From Saccharomycopsis fibuligera x Saccharomycopsis cf. fibuligera (Eukaryota; Ascomycota; Saccharomycetes; Ascoideales; Saccharomycopsidaceae), in contig CP012811.1 in the NCBI GenBank assembly GCA_001936135.1, positions 620,001 to 684,000 on the forward strand: 64,000 nucleotides of DNA, written 5' to 3'. The translations under genes were made by a program, and so were the position numbers. The notes beneath the pieces are model-generated. The model was not told the DNA's origin, did not search any database, and saw only the letters and a list, made by a program, of their open reading frames with translations. This document shows, piece after piece, positions 1 to 9,578 of the stretch (its first letter is position 1; each line of letters starts with the position of its first letter).

Positions 1-653
1 CGAAAGTATATTAATAACACTGAATATGGTATGTCTTTGATTTCTTCCACTGATAAGGTCTCAATGTTAAGTTTATTTACGTAGTCTACCAATTCAACCC
101 ACGGACAGTCTATGCGCAAATCAGGGATCTCATTTAAATGTGATTGTATGATAGTTCGCTCTTTGAAAATTATTTTGAGACTGGCATAAAACCCTACTGC
201 TTCTGCCGTGAGAACCGGAACATTCTGGTCCCACAACAAATCAATAAGCTTATCGACAGGACCCGCTAGCTGATATGTGGAAGTAATAATCACCAAGTTA
301 AACTTCTTCCAGAAATCTTTGCCTTCCGAGTCTAAAAGAGTAGCCAAAGACTTATTAATGTGATTGCCTTTCACCGAAGGATTCAATTCATTCAATAGAA
401 TACTTGCCGCCTCAGCTCTGCTAGCGCCCAACTGGTCCTCAGATAAGAAAAAATTACTTGACAAGTCTGATTCCTTCACTGTGTTATCATCAATAATAGT
501 ATATTGCCCAATGTTCGGCAATACCAAGTTCTTGAGGATTTCACAGCCAGTTGAAGTGGCATTGATGAGGCAAATATGTGAATCTTCCAAGTTCTGCTGC
601 CCATCAGCAGCCCATAACCTCAATTGACGGTCATATCGTTGCTCATCGCTCAT
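1..653 (-). CDS. ULA1: NEDD8/Rub1-activating enzyme E1 regulatory subunit (Ula1/APPBP1-like), 5' part only
   Basis: The reading frame starts at the ATG at 653-651 and stays open on the minus strand to the window edge, covering about 217 residues of a family member that is usually near 460-530. The N-terminus carries the E1-like opening MSDEQRYDRQLRLWAADGQ, followed by a Rossmann-type stretch reading CLINATSTGCEILKNLVLPN and then YTIIDD. This is the nucleotide-binding-like half of the AOS1/APPBP1 family. Known role: it pairs with Uba3 to adenylate and load the ubiquitin-like protein Rub1/NEDD8 for cullin modification. AOS1 (the SUMO E1 partner) is the main alternative, but the PNIGQYTIIDD and DLSNFFL sequences fit APPBP1 better. 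The gene is divergent from SPB4 with 289 bases between the starts. The 3' end is outside the window. Confidence 0.8.
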   Translation of the reverse strand, partial: MSDEQRYDRQLRLWAADGQQNLEDSHICLINATSTGCEILKNLVLPNIGQYTIIDDNTVKESDLSSNFFLSEDQLGASRAEAASILLNELNPSVKGNHINKSLATLLDSEGKDFWKKFNLVIITSTYQLAGPVDKLIDLLWDQNVPVLTAEAVGFYASLKIIFKERTIIQSHLNEIPDLRIDCPWVELVDYVNKLNIETLSVEEIKDIPYSVLLIYF

Positions 654-818
654 TTTCAACTAGCAAAAAAGATAATATATAGTTGCTTTGAAACAAAAAA
701 GAAACGAAAAGATTTTTTCAGTTCATCAGCATACTATAATAATGTCCATTCTCTTTCTTGTAATATGCTTTGAGCTTGGGTTTGGTAATTTTGATGATCT
801 TGCCACATGGCTCATAAC

Positions 819-852
819 CCGATGAGATGGCTGAAAGAAAAAAAAAATTTTT
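819..852 (+). promoter_or_regulatory. PAC plus RRPE ribosome-biogenesis promoter pair upstream of SPB4
   Basis: CCGATGAGAT at 819-828 differs by one base from the PAC element GCGATGAGAT. An A-run followed by TTTTT at 838-852 resembles the RRPE element. The pair lies about 90-125 bases upstream of the SPB4 start. PAC plus RRPE is the known signature of the yeast ribosome-biogenesis regulon, so its presence agrees with the SPB4 call. Binding is inferred from the sequence only. Confidence 0.6.
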
Positions 853-942
853 ATATTTGTTAATGTTACGTTATAGCAGATGGAGCTCTAATTTCTTGAT
901 ATCTCGACAATTCTGTCACAAAACAGCCTCAGCAATATCAAG

Positions 943-2841
943 ATGTCAACAAAGCAGGGGAATTTATCCTGGAAGAGCATCAACTGCGAGCTCTATCCTT
1001 GGATTTTGAACGCGGTTGAAGCGCAGGGGTTTACCTCTATGACCCCGGTGCAAGCTTCAACCATTCCATTATTCACAGGAAACAAAGATGTAGTAGTGGA
1101 GGCCGTTACTGGATCTGGGAAAACCATTTCTTTTGTGATTCCAATATTGCAGAGGTTATGCCGCAACCCCGAGCCTGTCAAAAAAGGCCATGTTTTTGCC
1201 ATGGTTGTTGCTCCCACGAGAGAGTTAGCTGTCCAGATAAACAATGTCTTCAACAACATACTAGAGTATTATCCCCAAGATGAAGAAATAAGAAAAGAGC
1301 AAAGCTTGCCAGCCAACGTTAAAACTCAACAGATTGTTGGATCTTTGACCACTTTGCAAGAAGATCTTCAATATTTTTTCTCGGTGAAACCTCAAATAAT
1401 AGTGGGCACTCCAGGGAAGCTACTTGAGTTCTTGTCACAGTCAGTGGTGAAAACCAAAGATTTTGACTGTTTGGTGCTCGATGAAGCTGATAGATTATTG
1501 GACATAAGTTTTGAACAGAACATTAGAGAAATCGTTAGAAAGCTACCAAGGCAAAAAAGAATTGGATTATTTTCAGCCACGATTTCTAGTGCTGGTGACA
1601 TGATTTTTAAAATTGGTATGGCTAATCCAGTCAAGATTGCAGTCAAGAGTCAAAGTGCCCTCAACGCTGCTCCTAAATCTTTATCCATCAAATATTTTGC
1701 CCTTGAGTCTGAACAGAAAATCAAAGCTTTGTTTCACATATTTGCTACGTTTGATTTCAAAAAAGCTATAGTATACTTCCCAACTTGTATATCAGTGACT
1801 TATTTTTACTCAATGTTTAATTACTTACTTTCCAAAGCATCAGATGCATCAGAAATGAAGCAGAACTTGAAATTTTTCTCGATTCATGGTAAATTGCAAC
1901 TCAAGCCGAGAATTAGAACTCTTGAAAGTTTTACCAGTAACCAAAAGGGCAAGTCTATTTTGATGGCAACAGATGTTGCTGCTAGAGGTATTGATATTCC
2001 TGATGTGGATTTAGTGGTACAAATTGATCCACCAACAGACCCAGATGTGTTTTTACACAGATGTGGTAGAACCGGTAGAGCAAACAAAGTGGGAAAAGCA
2101 TTAGTGCTACTCAATAAAGGCAGAGAAGAAGACTATGTCGATTTCATGCGGGTCAAGAAAGTAGACATGGAAGAAGAGCCTCAGTTGACAAATTTGGATA
2201 AATTGGACAAAGAATTAAACATTGAATATGGATTCAAGACCAATTTGCATAAAATTGTAGAAAAATGGATTTTGGAAGATAGAGCAAGATACGATCTTTC
2301 TGTGAGATCATACGTTGGGTTCATTAGATATTATAGTAAACATTCAGCTCTTTCTATTTTCAGATTGCAGAGTCTTGATTATATTGGACTTGCTAAAGCT
2401 TATGGCTTGATCAGATTGCCAAGAATGCCAGAGACCAGATATTTGGACGAAGATAAGTTACCCAAAGATGGCTGGCTCACTACTAAAGTAGTAAATTTAG
2501 AGGAGTATAAGTACTTGAATGAACAAAAAGAGAAGGCCAGGTTATTGGATCTTGCAAATGCTGAAAAGAAAGAGAAGGAAAAGCAAAAGAAAAGAGAATT
2601 GAAAAAGGCCAATGAAGCATGGTCGGTTAAAGTCGATGAAAAAGAATCTAGACAAACTAGAAATGAAAAAATGAAGAGAAAAAGAGAAGCCTTTGAAAAA
2701 GAAATTAAGGAAAAGGCTGCTAAAGAAGGTAGTGATGAAAGTGATGATGAGATACAAGAAGACTGGAAAGATGTTATCAAAAGTAAGAAAAAGAAGAAGT
2801 CAAAACAAAATGCTGTCACGGGCACTTTTGATGATTTATAG
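943..2841 (+). CDS. SPB4: ATP-dependent rRNA helicase Spb4 (DEAD-box)
   Basis: 632-residue DEAD-box RNA helicase, close to the roughly 606 of S. cerevisiae Spb4. Visible motifs in order: Q motif (GFTSMTPVQASTIP, about 30-43), Walker A AVTGSGKT (about 54-61), PTRELA (about 91-96), GTPGK, DEAD in LVLDEADRLLD (about 178-188), SAT, then the C-terminal RecA lobe with DVAARGIDIPDVDLV and HRCGRTGRA. The family-specific C-terminal part follows (SNHSALS-like YYSKHSALSIFRLQSLDY and RLPRMPE), then a Lys/Glu-rich tail ending GTFDDL, which matches Spb4. Known role: a nucleolar helicase needed for late 60S pre-ribosome assembly and 27S pre-rRNA processing. No CTG codon was seen in the whole frame. An ATG-less extension upstream in another frame is a shadow; this ATG gives the expected Spb4 N-terminus. 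Confidence 0.95.
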   Translation: MSTKQGNLSWKSINCELYPWILNAVEAQGFTSMTPVQASTIPLFTGNKDVVVEAVTGSGKTISFVIPILQRLCRNPEPVKKGHVFAMVVAPTRELAVQINNVFNNILEYYPQDEEIRKEQSLPANVKTQQIVGSLTTLQEDLQYFFSVKPQIIVGTPGKLLEFLSQSVVKTKDFDCLVLDEADRLLDISFEQNIREIVRKLPRQKRIGLFSATISSAGDMIFKIGMANPVKIAVKSQSALNAAPKSLSIKYFALESEQKIKALFHIFATFDFKKAIVYFPTCISVTYFYSMFNYLLSKASDASEMKQNLKFFSIHGKLQLKPRIRTLESFTSNQKGKSILMATDVAARGIDIPDVDLVVQIDPPTDPDVFLHRCGRTGRANKVGKALVLLNKGREEDYVDFMRVKKVDMEEEPQLTNLDKLDKELNIEYGFKTNLHKIVEKWILEDRARYDLSVRSYVGFIRYYSKHSALSIFRLQSLDYIGLAKAYGLIRLPRMPETRYLDEDKLPKDGWLTTKVVNLEEYKYLNEQKEKARLLDLANAEKKEKEKQKKRELKKANEAWSVKVDEKESRQTRNEKMKRKREAFEKEIKEKAAKEGSDESDDEIQEDWKDVIKSKKKKKSKQNAVTGTFDDL

Positions 2842-3132
2842 ATTACATTATGTGTGTACATTAGAGATAATCAATGATTATAAAACAGTTTTATTTATAT
2901 TCATCAATTTGTAGACATTGTTGAATAATGCTTTAGCAAAACAAAAGAAAGACAAAAAAAAAAAAATAAAAATTCTAGAAAAACCAACATCAAAACTTTT
3001 AATGAGAAAATAGAAAGACAGCTTATACATGCTTTTTTGACGTCCAATAGCCAAAGGCGCTATACTAAATCTAGCGCAGTTTCTAATTACAACCACTCAG
3101 AGATAGCGAACATAAAAACAACTTCTAGCTAT

Positions 3133-5298
3133 TCACAACTCTATCAAAAGAGCCTCCTCTTTGTGTGTATTTTGATCCTTGAGATCAGCGGTCGGTGCAC
3201 TTGGAAACAAATTAGCATAATTTGAAGATGTTTGCTGTGGACTTACTTGTCCCTGAGGCGTATTATATGATAATTGATTCGTGGCTGAAGATGCACTTGG
3301 AGCTGATGGGGCAGAAGGATCCGTTGGTACTGGCGGGGCAGAAGCTACTGGTGGAACAGATGGTGCAGAAGGTTCAGATGGTGCGCTTGGTAAATCTGAG
3401 CTCTGTGGTTCAGATGGCAAAACGCTTCTTGACTGTGGTTCTCCCGTTTGGGGTTCACTTATACCTGTTTCTGTAGGTCCTAAATTCAGACTAGGCTGTG
3501 AATGTTGAGGATACTGCGTCTGATTTTTGCTAATTTGCGAAGATTCCGAAGCTTCTTTGTACGGATCATGGGTAAACTGTGGTGGTATTTGTGCAGTTGG
3601 TTGAGCTGAAATATTTCCCGTGCTTTGATTAGGTACAGTAAAACTAAGAGGTTGTTGAGGTGGTGCATAACCAGTGTATGATGGCTGTATTCCACTGTAG
3701 TTTGGAGGTATTGTGCTGTATGGATACTGTTGTCCTGAAGATTGAATTGACCCACCGTAAGAATTCCGATTATATCCTCTTAAACTTAATCTTTTTTCCA
3801 ATAAGCTGTCATATAATCTGACAATGGTCCCCAACTTTTGTTGTAAATCGATAAACTGTTCGTATTTTCCCAAATCTTCATTGATGTTTCTTCCCAACTT
3901 TGTCTTCAACTTAATTATCTCCGTATAAAGGCCTTGGAGTTCTTGATTCTGTACAATTTCGTTAGCAGACTGTTGACCATTGATCTGCTGTTGTTTCAAG
4001 TTGTTCATGAGCTGTGAAAACAAGTAAATAGAATCTTCTTCCTTTGATGTTATTTTGGATTCTAATTCGCGATCCAATAGCCCATCAAACGGAGATGGTT
4101 GTGACTGCTGGGGTTGCTGAGGTGCTTGTTGCTGTTGTTGTTGTTGTTGTTGAGAAACTTCTTGAGGGGTATATGGATAGCCTGTCTTCACAATCGGATA
4201 TGCTGAGGTCGATGATTGTGCATTTGGTTGTACCTCAACAGCTGGTTGTTCCTTTTTCTGTTCTTCTAAGTCTTTCAAACTAGCGGCAATAGCAGCTTTC
4301 ATTTGTTCATCTTCGTCACCTTCGCTTATATAAGAATTGACAGCTTCACCTCCTTTGTTAGATATGTTTCTGTTCACCGAAGCAGTGCTAGTATTGAGCT
4401 GTGATTCTTTCAAACTTAAGGCAAGTGCTTTTTTCAACAACTCATCTTCGTCGCTATCATAATCTTTGCTCGCAGTCTTTTGACGGTGACCATGCTTCAC
4501 AACATGCCCATTGCCATGGCCAGTGGTTTTCGATTTTTCAGTGATCTGCTCAAAGCAAGAGTCGCAAACTCTCACTGGTTCATTGAGGCCCATCATTGGT
4601 ATTGGGACACTTTTGGCACTGTGCAACTGGCAAAAGACACCACCACAGTTTCTGCAATGATGCTTTCGGTTGATAACTGTAAAAGGTTCAAAGCCTATCA
4701 TGCAGGAATCTGAATCAACCCACACCGGAGGAACTTTTGACTCAAGAAACTTCTCATTGAAAATCACCTTGTTATCTATTTTAGGAAATTTGAAATTCTC
4801 GTCTTTTAAAGTGTCGTAAATCAAGTTGATGTTATGGTTTAAATTAGAATGTTTGCTGAATAATATGTGCCAGGTTTCAATCAACTCTAGCACCTTATCC
4901 TTCACTAAAGAGTTTGTCTTTGAGTTGTGTAAGATAAACAATAGCTTATTCAAAAACTGATTACGAATAGTGCCATAAGAGGAGCTAAAGTCATTATCAG
5001 AGCCAGCATTAGGAACGCTGCCTCCGGCAAAGATCTCTAAAGAGAAGTTGATACCTGAGTTCTTTATACACAAGTCCACCAAATTAAGTAGTGATATTTG
5101 ATTATTAGGATTTTTATTGTTGATTATTTTGTTTTCCCATGACCTCAAAAAATCCCTAGCCTTTACCTTTTTAACCTTGATCAAATCAATGATTTCAAAT
5201 GCTTTGTTGTAGTCTATTTCGCCATTGGGGATAGCTTCTGAGCAAGTTTCTTTGATAAGAGCATCAATGTTGATTGCAGCAGATCCAAACCAACTCAT
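3133..5298 (-). CDS. VPS27: ESCRT-0 subunit Vps27 (VHS-FYVE-UIM protein)
   Basis: 721-residue protein with the full Vps27 architecture. A VHS domain spans about 1-175. The FYVE zinc finger spans about 193-252 with the PI3P-binding core RKHHCRNCGG at 211-220 and a last Cys pair CDSC. Two ubiquitin-interacting motifs lie at about 283-300 (LLKKALALSLKES) and 330-347 (MKAAIAASLKDL). A Gln run follows near 378-400. The C-terminal third is Pro/Ser-rich with several PSAP motifs, the known ESCRT-I (Vps23/TSG101) docking signal. The extreme C-terminus LLIEL resembles a clathrin box. Known role: it gathers ubiquitinated cargo on endosomes and recruits ESCRT-I for multivesicular body sorting. It is convergent with SPB4 (291 bases between ends). 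Confidence 0.96.
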   Translation of the reverse strand: MSWFGSAAINIDALIKETCSEAIPNGEIDYNKAFEIIDLIKVKKVKARDFLRSWENKIINNKNPNNQISLLNLVDLCIKNSGINFSLEIFAGGSVPNAGSDNDFSSSYGTIRNQFLNKLLFILHNSKTNSLVKDKVLELIETWHILFSKHSNLNHNINLIYDTLKDENFKFPKIDNKVIFNEKFLESKVPPVWVDSDSCMIGFEPFTVINRKHHCRNCGGVFCQLHSAKSVPIPMMGLNEPVRVCDSCFEQITEKSKTTGHGNGHVVKHGHRQKTASKDYDSDEDELLKKALALSLKESQLNTSTASVNRNISNKGGEAVNSYISEGDEDEQMKAAIAASLKDLEEQKKEQPAVEVQPNAQSSTSAYPIVKTGYPYTPQEVSQQQQQQQQQAPQQPQQSQPSPFDGLLDRELESKITSKEEDSIYLFSQLMNNLKQQQINGQQSANEIVQNQELQGLYTEIIKLKTKLGRNINEDLGKYEQFIDLQQKLGTIVRLYDSLLEKRLSLRGYNRNSYGGSIQSSGQQYPYSTIPPNYSGIQPSYTGYAPPQQPLSFTVPNQSTGNISAQPTAQIPPQFTHDPYKEASESSQISKNQTQYPQHSQPSLNLGPTETGISEPQTGEPQSRSVLPSEPQSSDLPSAPSEPSAPSVPPVASAPPVPTDPSAPSAPSASSATNQLSYNTPQGQVSPQQTSSNYANLFPSAPTADLKDQNTHKEEALLIEL

Positions 5299-6602
5299 GC
5301 TGTGCTGTATTTGAATGTAATAAGCTGGAAAGACAAGAGATGTACTGTAATTATATGCTATTTTATAACTCCGATTAGTAGCAGCGATGTCATATAATAC
5401 TCAGTAGCCAGCATTCTAAAGGCAAAGAACACCATTCACACTGTTCCGTTGCAATGTGTTTTATCCACCTCATCTCAAGATTGTGGCAAAAACCGGTCTT
5501 TCTCAACGGTCATGTGATATTGGCTTCCGAGTATGCCACTGTGGCGGATGCTATTGTCTTTTATCTTCTTTAGATCTCCTTTATAACTGTAGTTACAAAA
5601 CTATTAACATTGGCACAACTAAAAGGCATCAGCTCAGCCCTGGCAAGTTCAAAAGATGTATCATAAGCAAGGCGCTGAAGAGAGTATAGTTTTATTTTTA
5701 TGTCAAAAGAAGCAAGAAAATGACAAAAGCCAACGATCGTTTCAAGCTCCTCGCTGCTCATTAAAATCAATTCAGCCACTTCTTTTGAAGATAAAAGTCT
5801 CGAGCGCTATAATGCATGGTGACGCCCGCTTTGATTGTGCGGACTTACTGCTATCTTTTGATCTTTTAATACGAATACGAAAATTCTCAGATTTTTACAA
5901 AAAAAAAAAAAAAAAAAATACGCTTTCGCGGTCGAGTCTTGCTGAAACGAGACCTGGGAGCACAGAAAAAGCTGGATTTGAAAACAGAAAGCAGAGTTAG
6001 TCTTTGCATGTATAAGGGAGCCCTTATTTGTGGATTATTTTGTAGACAGGCAAAGCTAAATCTGTACTGAATCTCAGGCGTACTTTGGATTTTGGTATGC
6101 CTATCGTGAGGAGCATGCTACCCTGCCCGATGATTTCGCAAAGATATAGGAATAACTGAACCTTTCGTATTACTCTATTCTGTAAAACTTTCTGGGGACA
6201 GTAGTTACTTTGACAATGCGAATCAAAACAAACAATAATTTGTTGTTATGAAGAGTGGTAAAAGCTCGACGTTTATAAAAAACGATTACCGTTTTGTTCA
6301 AGAAGTGGAAAATAACAGTAGTAACAAGCAATAAAGTATGTGTATAATACAGTTGAAGAGTGTTGACACAATACAAGAAGGACTAAATATAGCGTTGGTT
6401 GGGTAGCACTGATGATTGGCGTTGTATTGTGGTGCTGGAAGCACACATAACATGGGAGAAAAGAGGTACGTTGAGTTGTATTGCCGCACCGCAAAAATAA
6501 AGCCGAGTACCGAAACTAAAAGTGTCCGTGTCCTGTCAAGTTCAAGAATATAAACTCTCTTCTATCCCAAATCATCAGTAAAGAAAGCTTAAGGAAAGCA
6601 GT
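5299..6602. other. intergenic region between divergent VPS27 and the acetyltransferase gene
   Basis: This 1.3 kb stretch separates two divergently transcribed genes and must hold both promoters. It contains an uninterrupted A-run of about 20 bases near 5900-5919, of the kind that disfavours nucleosomes. Open frames here (for example 5656-6000) run through the A-run as poly-Lys and resemble nothing known. No tRNA or snRNA motif was seen. Confidence 0.6.
6549..6554 (+). promoter_or_regulatory. TATA box upstream of the acetyltransferase-family gene
   Basis: TATAAA lies 49 bases before the ATG at 6603, at a spacing usable for a short yeast 5' leader. A TATA-containing promoter fits a regulated, non-housekeeping gene. 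This is a match to consensus only. Confidence 0.4.
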
Positions 6603-8099
6603 ATGAAAGAATTGACGCCCGTACAGAAACACTACGTGATCCGTACAGAGTTAGAATTCTCGACCACGGTGTCTGTGAGTGCTACTTACTCCAAGAACAT
6701 TTTCGATTCAACCAACAACACATTTCAAGAACTTCTATTGAAGACTCTTCGGGCACTCATTTACAAGCATGAAGCATTGCGTATTGATTTTCATCTCAAC
6801 AAGCCAGAAAATACCCAAGATCAATCTGAAGATTGGAGGATAAAAGATCTTGACAGCATTGCTTTTGGTGATGTGATTGTGTATCTCGATATTGGCAAAT
6901 TGGATAGTAATCCTTTACAACATGCGACAGCAACAACAACAACTGTTAATGAAGACGTTCTCCGTTATGTGCACAGCCGAGACAGAACCATTAAAGCAGA
7001 CCAACAGAAACCACTTTGGAGATTGTATGTTGTTAATGATGCAACAGCTTGTTTTCTTTATAATCATGCTTTGGCTGACGGTATGAGCGGTGTAATTTTT
7101 CACGATGAATTCCAAAAAACATACAATGATATTGCCAACAAGAAATTTACCATTGAAAATGATATAGGTCAGGGCATTGGCTTTACTGGCGACATTGCGA
7201 ATCAAAAGCTATATATATCGAACAAGCTTGTAATTCCTGGCCTCAAACAATATCCGTTGACCTCTGAGGCTGATGTCATTACTCAAAAGCCGGGAACTTG
7301 GTTTATAATTTCCACTCTCTTTGGGCATTTCGTTGTGCCGTACTTGCCAACTTTTGTCCAGAAATTTATTAATGGGCCAGACACTTTCAAGTTAGCTAGT
7401 CTTCCAGAGAAAAAATCTAGTTGTGCTCATTTGTTGATCAATATTCCTCCTGGACATCTTTCAAAACTTTTGAAAGCTTGCAAAGCCAAAAACATTAGTG
7501 TTTCTGTTTGGCTTCTTTCGGCTTTGCAATTTGTATTGAAGGATCATTTTGATAATTTACCGGTTCACTATTGCATTCCTATAAATTTGAGGAGATTGGC
7601 CCCTATTAATGAACAAGAAAAGTACAAACTTGGGCTCAATATCGCAGGCTTTTTTTCTAATTTCAATGCAATTGATCCACAAACAACTATGGCTGATGGT
7701 CAACTAATTTCCAGTGCAGAAACCGGAACAAGGGAATTACGTAAATCACTAGAGAATAATTTTTCAGATGAAGTTCAAATGAACGGAATGCTCAATTATG
7801 TGCCATCAGTCTCCGAATACACCATTGGCGAACACTCTACCCCAAGTGACACGGCCTTTGAGTGTTCAAATCTTGGTTTGTACAGGCCTTCAAGCAAAAA
7901 TTCAGATAACGAGTTGATTATCAAGGATTTGGTATTTGGATCCGGAGCTGTTGTGGGATCATCAGTGGTATCCTTGTACCTTGTGTCCACTCCCCAAGGC
8001 GGGGCAAATTTGCAGTTCGTTACTATGGAATCTAATAAAGAGTATTTGAGTGCAATCAAGGAACAATTTATTGCGGTGGTGGATACCATTTTAGAATGA
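6603..8099 (+). CDS. Alcohol O-acetyltransferase-family protein (Atf1/Atf2/Sli1 family)
   Basis: 498 residues, about the size of yeast Atf1/Atf2 (525-535). The acyltransferase catalytic motif HxxxD is present as HALADG (His155, Asp159) in a context, FLYNHALADGMSG, typical of the AATase family. The N-terminal MKELTPVQKHYVIRTEL and the PLWRLYVV block before the motif also fit. Family members transfer acetyl from acetyl-CoA to alcohols (Atf1, Atf2), sterols (Atf2) or sphingolipid analogues (Sli1). The substrate cannot be told from the sequence, so no symbol is given. The neighbour on the convergent side is ERG24, a sterol gene. That is suggestive given the sterol activity of Atf2, but it is not evidence of linkage. 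Confidence 0.8.
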   Translation: MKELTPVQKHYVIRTELEFSTTVSVSATYSKNIFDSTNNTFQELLLKTLRALIYKHEALRIDFHLNKPENTQDQSEDWRIKDLDSIAFGDVIVYLDIGKLDSNPLQHATATTTTVNEDVLRYVHSRDRTIKADQQKPLWRLYVVNDATACFLYNHALADGMSGVIFHDEFQKTYNDIANKKFTIENDIGQGIGFTGDIANQKLYISNKLVIPGLKQYPLTSEADVITQKPGTWFIISTLFGHFVVPYLPTFVQKFINGPDTFKLASLPEKKSSCAHLLINIPPGHLSKLLKACKAKNISVSVWLLSALQFVLKDHFDNLPVHYCIPINLRRLAPINEQEKYKLGLNIAGFFSNFNAIDPQTTMADGQLISSAETGTRELRKSLENNFSDEVQMNGMLNYVPSVSEYTIGEHSTPSDTAFECSNLGLYRPSSKNSDNELIIKDLVFGSGAVVGSSVVSLYLVSTPQGGANLQFVTMESNKEYLSAIKEQFIAVVDTILE

Positions 8100-8145
8100 G
8101 GCAATGTGTAAACAAAAAAATTATCACCAAAAAAAAAAAAAAGAG

Positions 8146-8190
8146 TTTTAGAATTTTAGAATTTTAGAATAAACGAAAAATGGACTAAAC

Positions 8191-8222
<32 letters not shown>
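8146..8222. repeat. TTTTAGAA triplicate and 29-base A-run between convergent genes
   Basis: At 8146-8170 the octamer TTTTAGAA is repeated three times in tandem, and 8194-8222 is an uninterrupted run of 29 A. Both lie in the 159-base gap between two convergent genes, where 3' ends and polyadenylation signals are expected. The run length may be uncertain because of sequencing limits. Confidence 0.8.
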
Positions 8223-8225
<3 letters not shown>

Positions 8226-8258
8226 GCTATAAAAACAGAAAGAAGTACTTTGAAAATT

Positions 8259-9578
8259 TTAATACAAGTATGGAACAATTTTGTAAGGTACTTTCTTTTT
8301 GTACTGTTCCCATTTCTCGCCATACTTGGCTGCACATTTCGCATCATCTCTTTGCTGTCTATGCAACAATAATCCACCAAAATAAGCAACATAGTAATAA
8401 GTCAACGGAGTATTGAAGCCAGTAGCCAAACACCATGACCAACTTATAATCCAATCACCGAAATAATTGATGTGTTGGGAATATCCCCACCAGCCATCGC
8501 ATAGTAAACGCGATCCAGTTTTGGTTTTGATGAAACTGTAATTTCTGTCATTAAGTTTTCCGGCTTTCCAATCTGATTTTTGTTTGTTGGATTGATGGAA
8601 AATATGGTATCCAGTAAGCATCAATATTACTATAGCAGCACAAGCCGCTGGCCCCAATTGAACTGGTTTTAAGCAAAGATATCTAGCTTGCAAGGAATAA
8701 GTGAATGGCACAAGTGCCAAGTCTCCAAAGGCAAGCATGAACCCAAAACCATCAGTGGTGATGTCAATCATAGAAATCACACCTGCTTCGTTAAGCACAC
8801 CATCAACAATGTAAAACAATTGAAGCAAGTTGATCAAAATTAAAGAATCATAAACCGTGCCATTGTTGGTCCAGTATTGGTGGTGAATAGTGGACAAGTT
8901 GATTACCAACCATAATAACAAGCCTGGTTTCAATTCGCAGAAAAGTTTAATGTCAACAGGTCCTATTCTCGGATTCAATTCACGGCCAATAAACCAGTTA
9001 TAAAAAGCACTAGAAGAATTCCCATTAATTGACAAAATTCTTTCTTTCGTTTTAAATCCATTAGCTTTTCTCAACGGGATATAAGAGCAAACATAGACAA
9101 AAGTTGCCAAAAGGAAAGAAAACAAAATGGCCACAACCGACAATTGCAAAAGATTATCATAGACAAACTCAAGCTCAGGCAAGTATCCGCCCAACAAAAA
9201 GCCTCTGATAAGCAACGCGACAGTAAGTATCAGCACAAAATTTAACCCGTTGATCTTGTAAGTCAATTTGGTATTGTCTCTTAATGCGATCCCTTGAAGT
9301 TTGACTCCAGGAACCACCAAATCAAGAGCCAAAAGACCAAAGAACCACGATAAGTAGAATTTCCAAATTTGACAGTCAAAAGCCACTTGGAGCCAATCTA
9401 GTTTAAATATCTGTGACTTAACTGCTTGCAAGTTTATTTTTGAGCCATCAATAACATAGCCCTCATTGCAGAGAAAATAAAATAAAATGATCAATGCTGG
9501 GAGACCAGTAGTAATGGCAAATGCTCCAGGCACACCGCCAAATTCTTTATCCTTCGTTATTGGATTCAACACAGGCAT
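8259..9578 (-). CDS. ERG24: Delta(14)-sterol reductase Erg24
   Basis: 439-residue multispanning membrane protein, matching S. cerevisiae Erg24 (438). At least eight hydrophobic segments are visible. ERG4/ERG24-family signatures occur: FIGRELNPRIGPVDIKLFCE in the middle loop, and near the C-terminus LLCDGWWGYSQHINYFGDW, with the final AKYGEKWEQYKKKVPYKIVPYLY. Known role: an ER enzyme that reduces the C14-C15 double bond left by Erg11 in ergosterol synthesis, using NADPH; it is the target of morpholine antifungals. Erg4 (C24 reductase) is the alternative, but the short N-terminus and sequence favour Erg24. A sterol-response-like site lies about 131 bases upstream. The gene is convergent with the acetyltransferase-family gene. 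Confidence 0.94.
   Translation of the reverse strand: MPVLNPITKDKEFGGVPGAFAITTGLPALIILFYFLCNEGYVIDGSKINLQAVKSQIFKLDWLQVAFDCQIWKFYLSWFFGLLALDLVVPGVKLQGIALRDNTKLTYKINGLNFVLILTVALLIRGFLLGGYLPELEFVYDNLLQLSVVAILFSFLLATFVYVCSYIPLRKANGFKTKERILSINGNSSSAFYNWFIGRELNPRIGPVDIKLFCELKPGLLLWLVINLSTIHHQYWTNNGTVYDSLILINLLQLFYIVDGVLNEAGVISMIDITTDGFGFMLAFGDLALVPFTYSLQARYLCLKPVQLGPAACAAIVILMLTGYHIFHQSNKQKSDWKAGKLNDRNYSFIKTKTGSRLLCDGWWGYSQHINYFGDWIISWSWCLATGFNTPLTYYYVAYFGGLLLHRQQRDDAKCAAKYGEKWEQYKKKVPYKIVPYLY

Noticed and set aside
5656-6000. 114-codon frame in the VPS27 upstream region
   Set aside because: It runs through an A-run as poly-Lys and shows no recognisable sequence.
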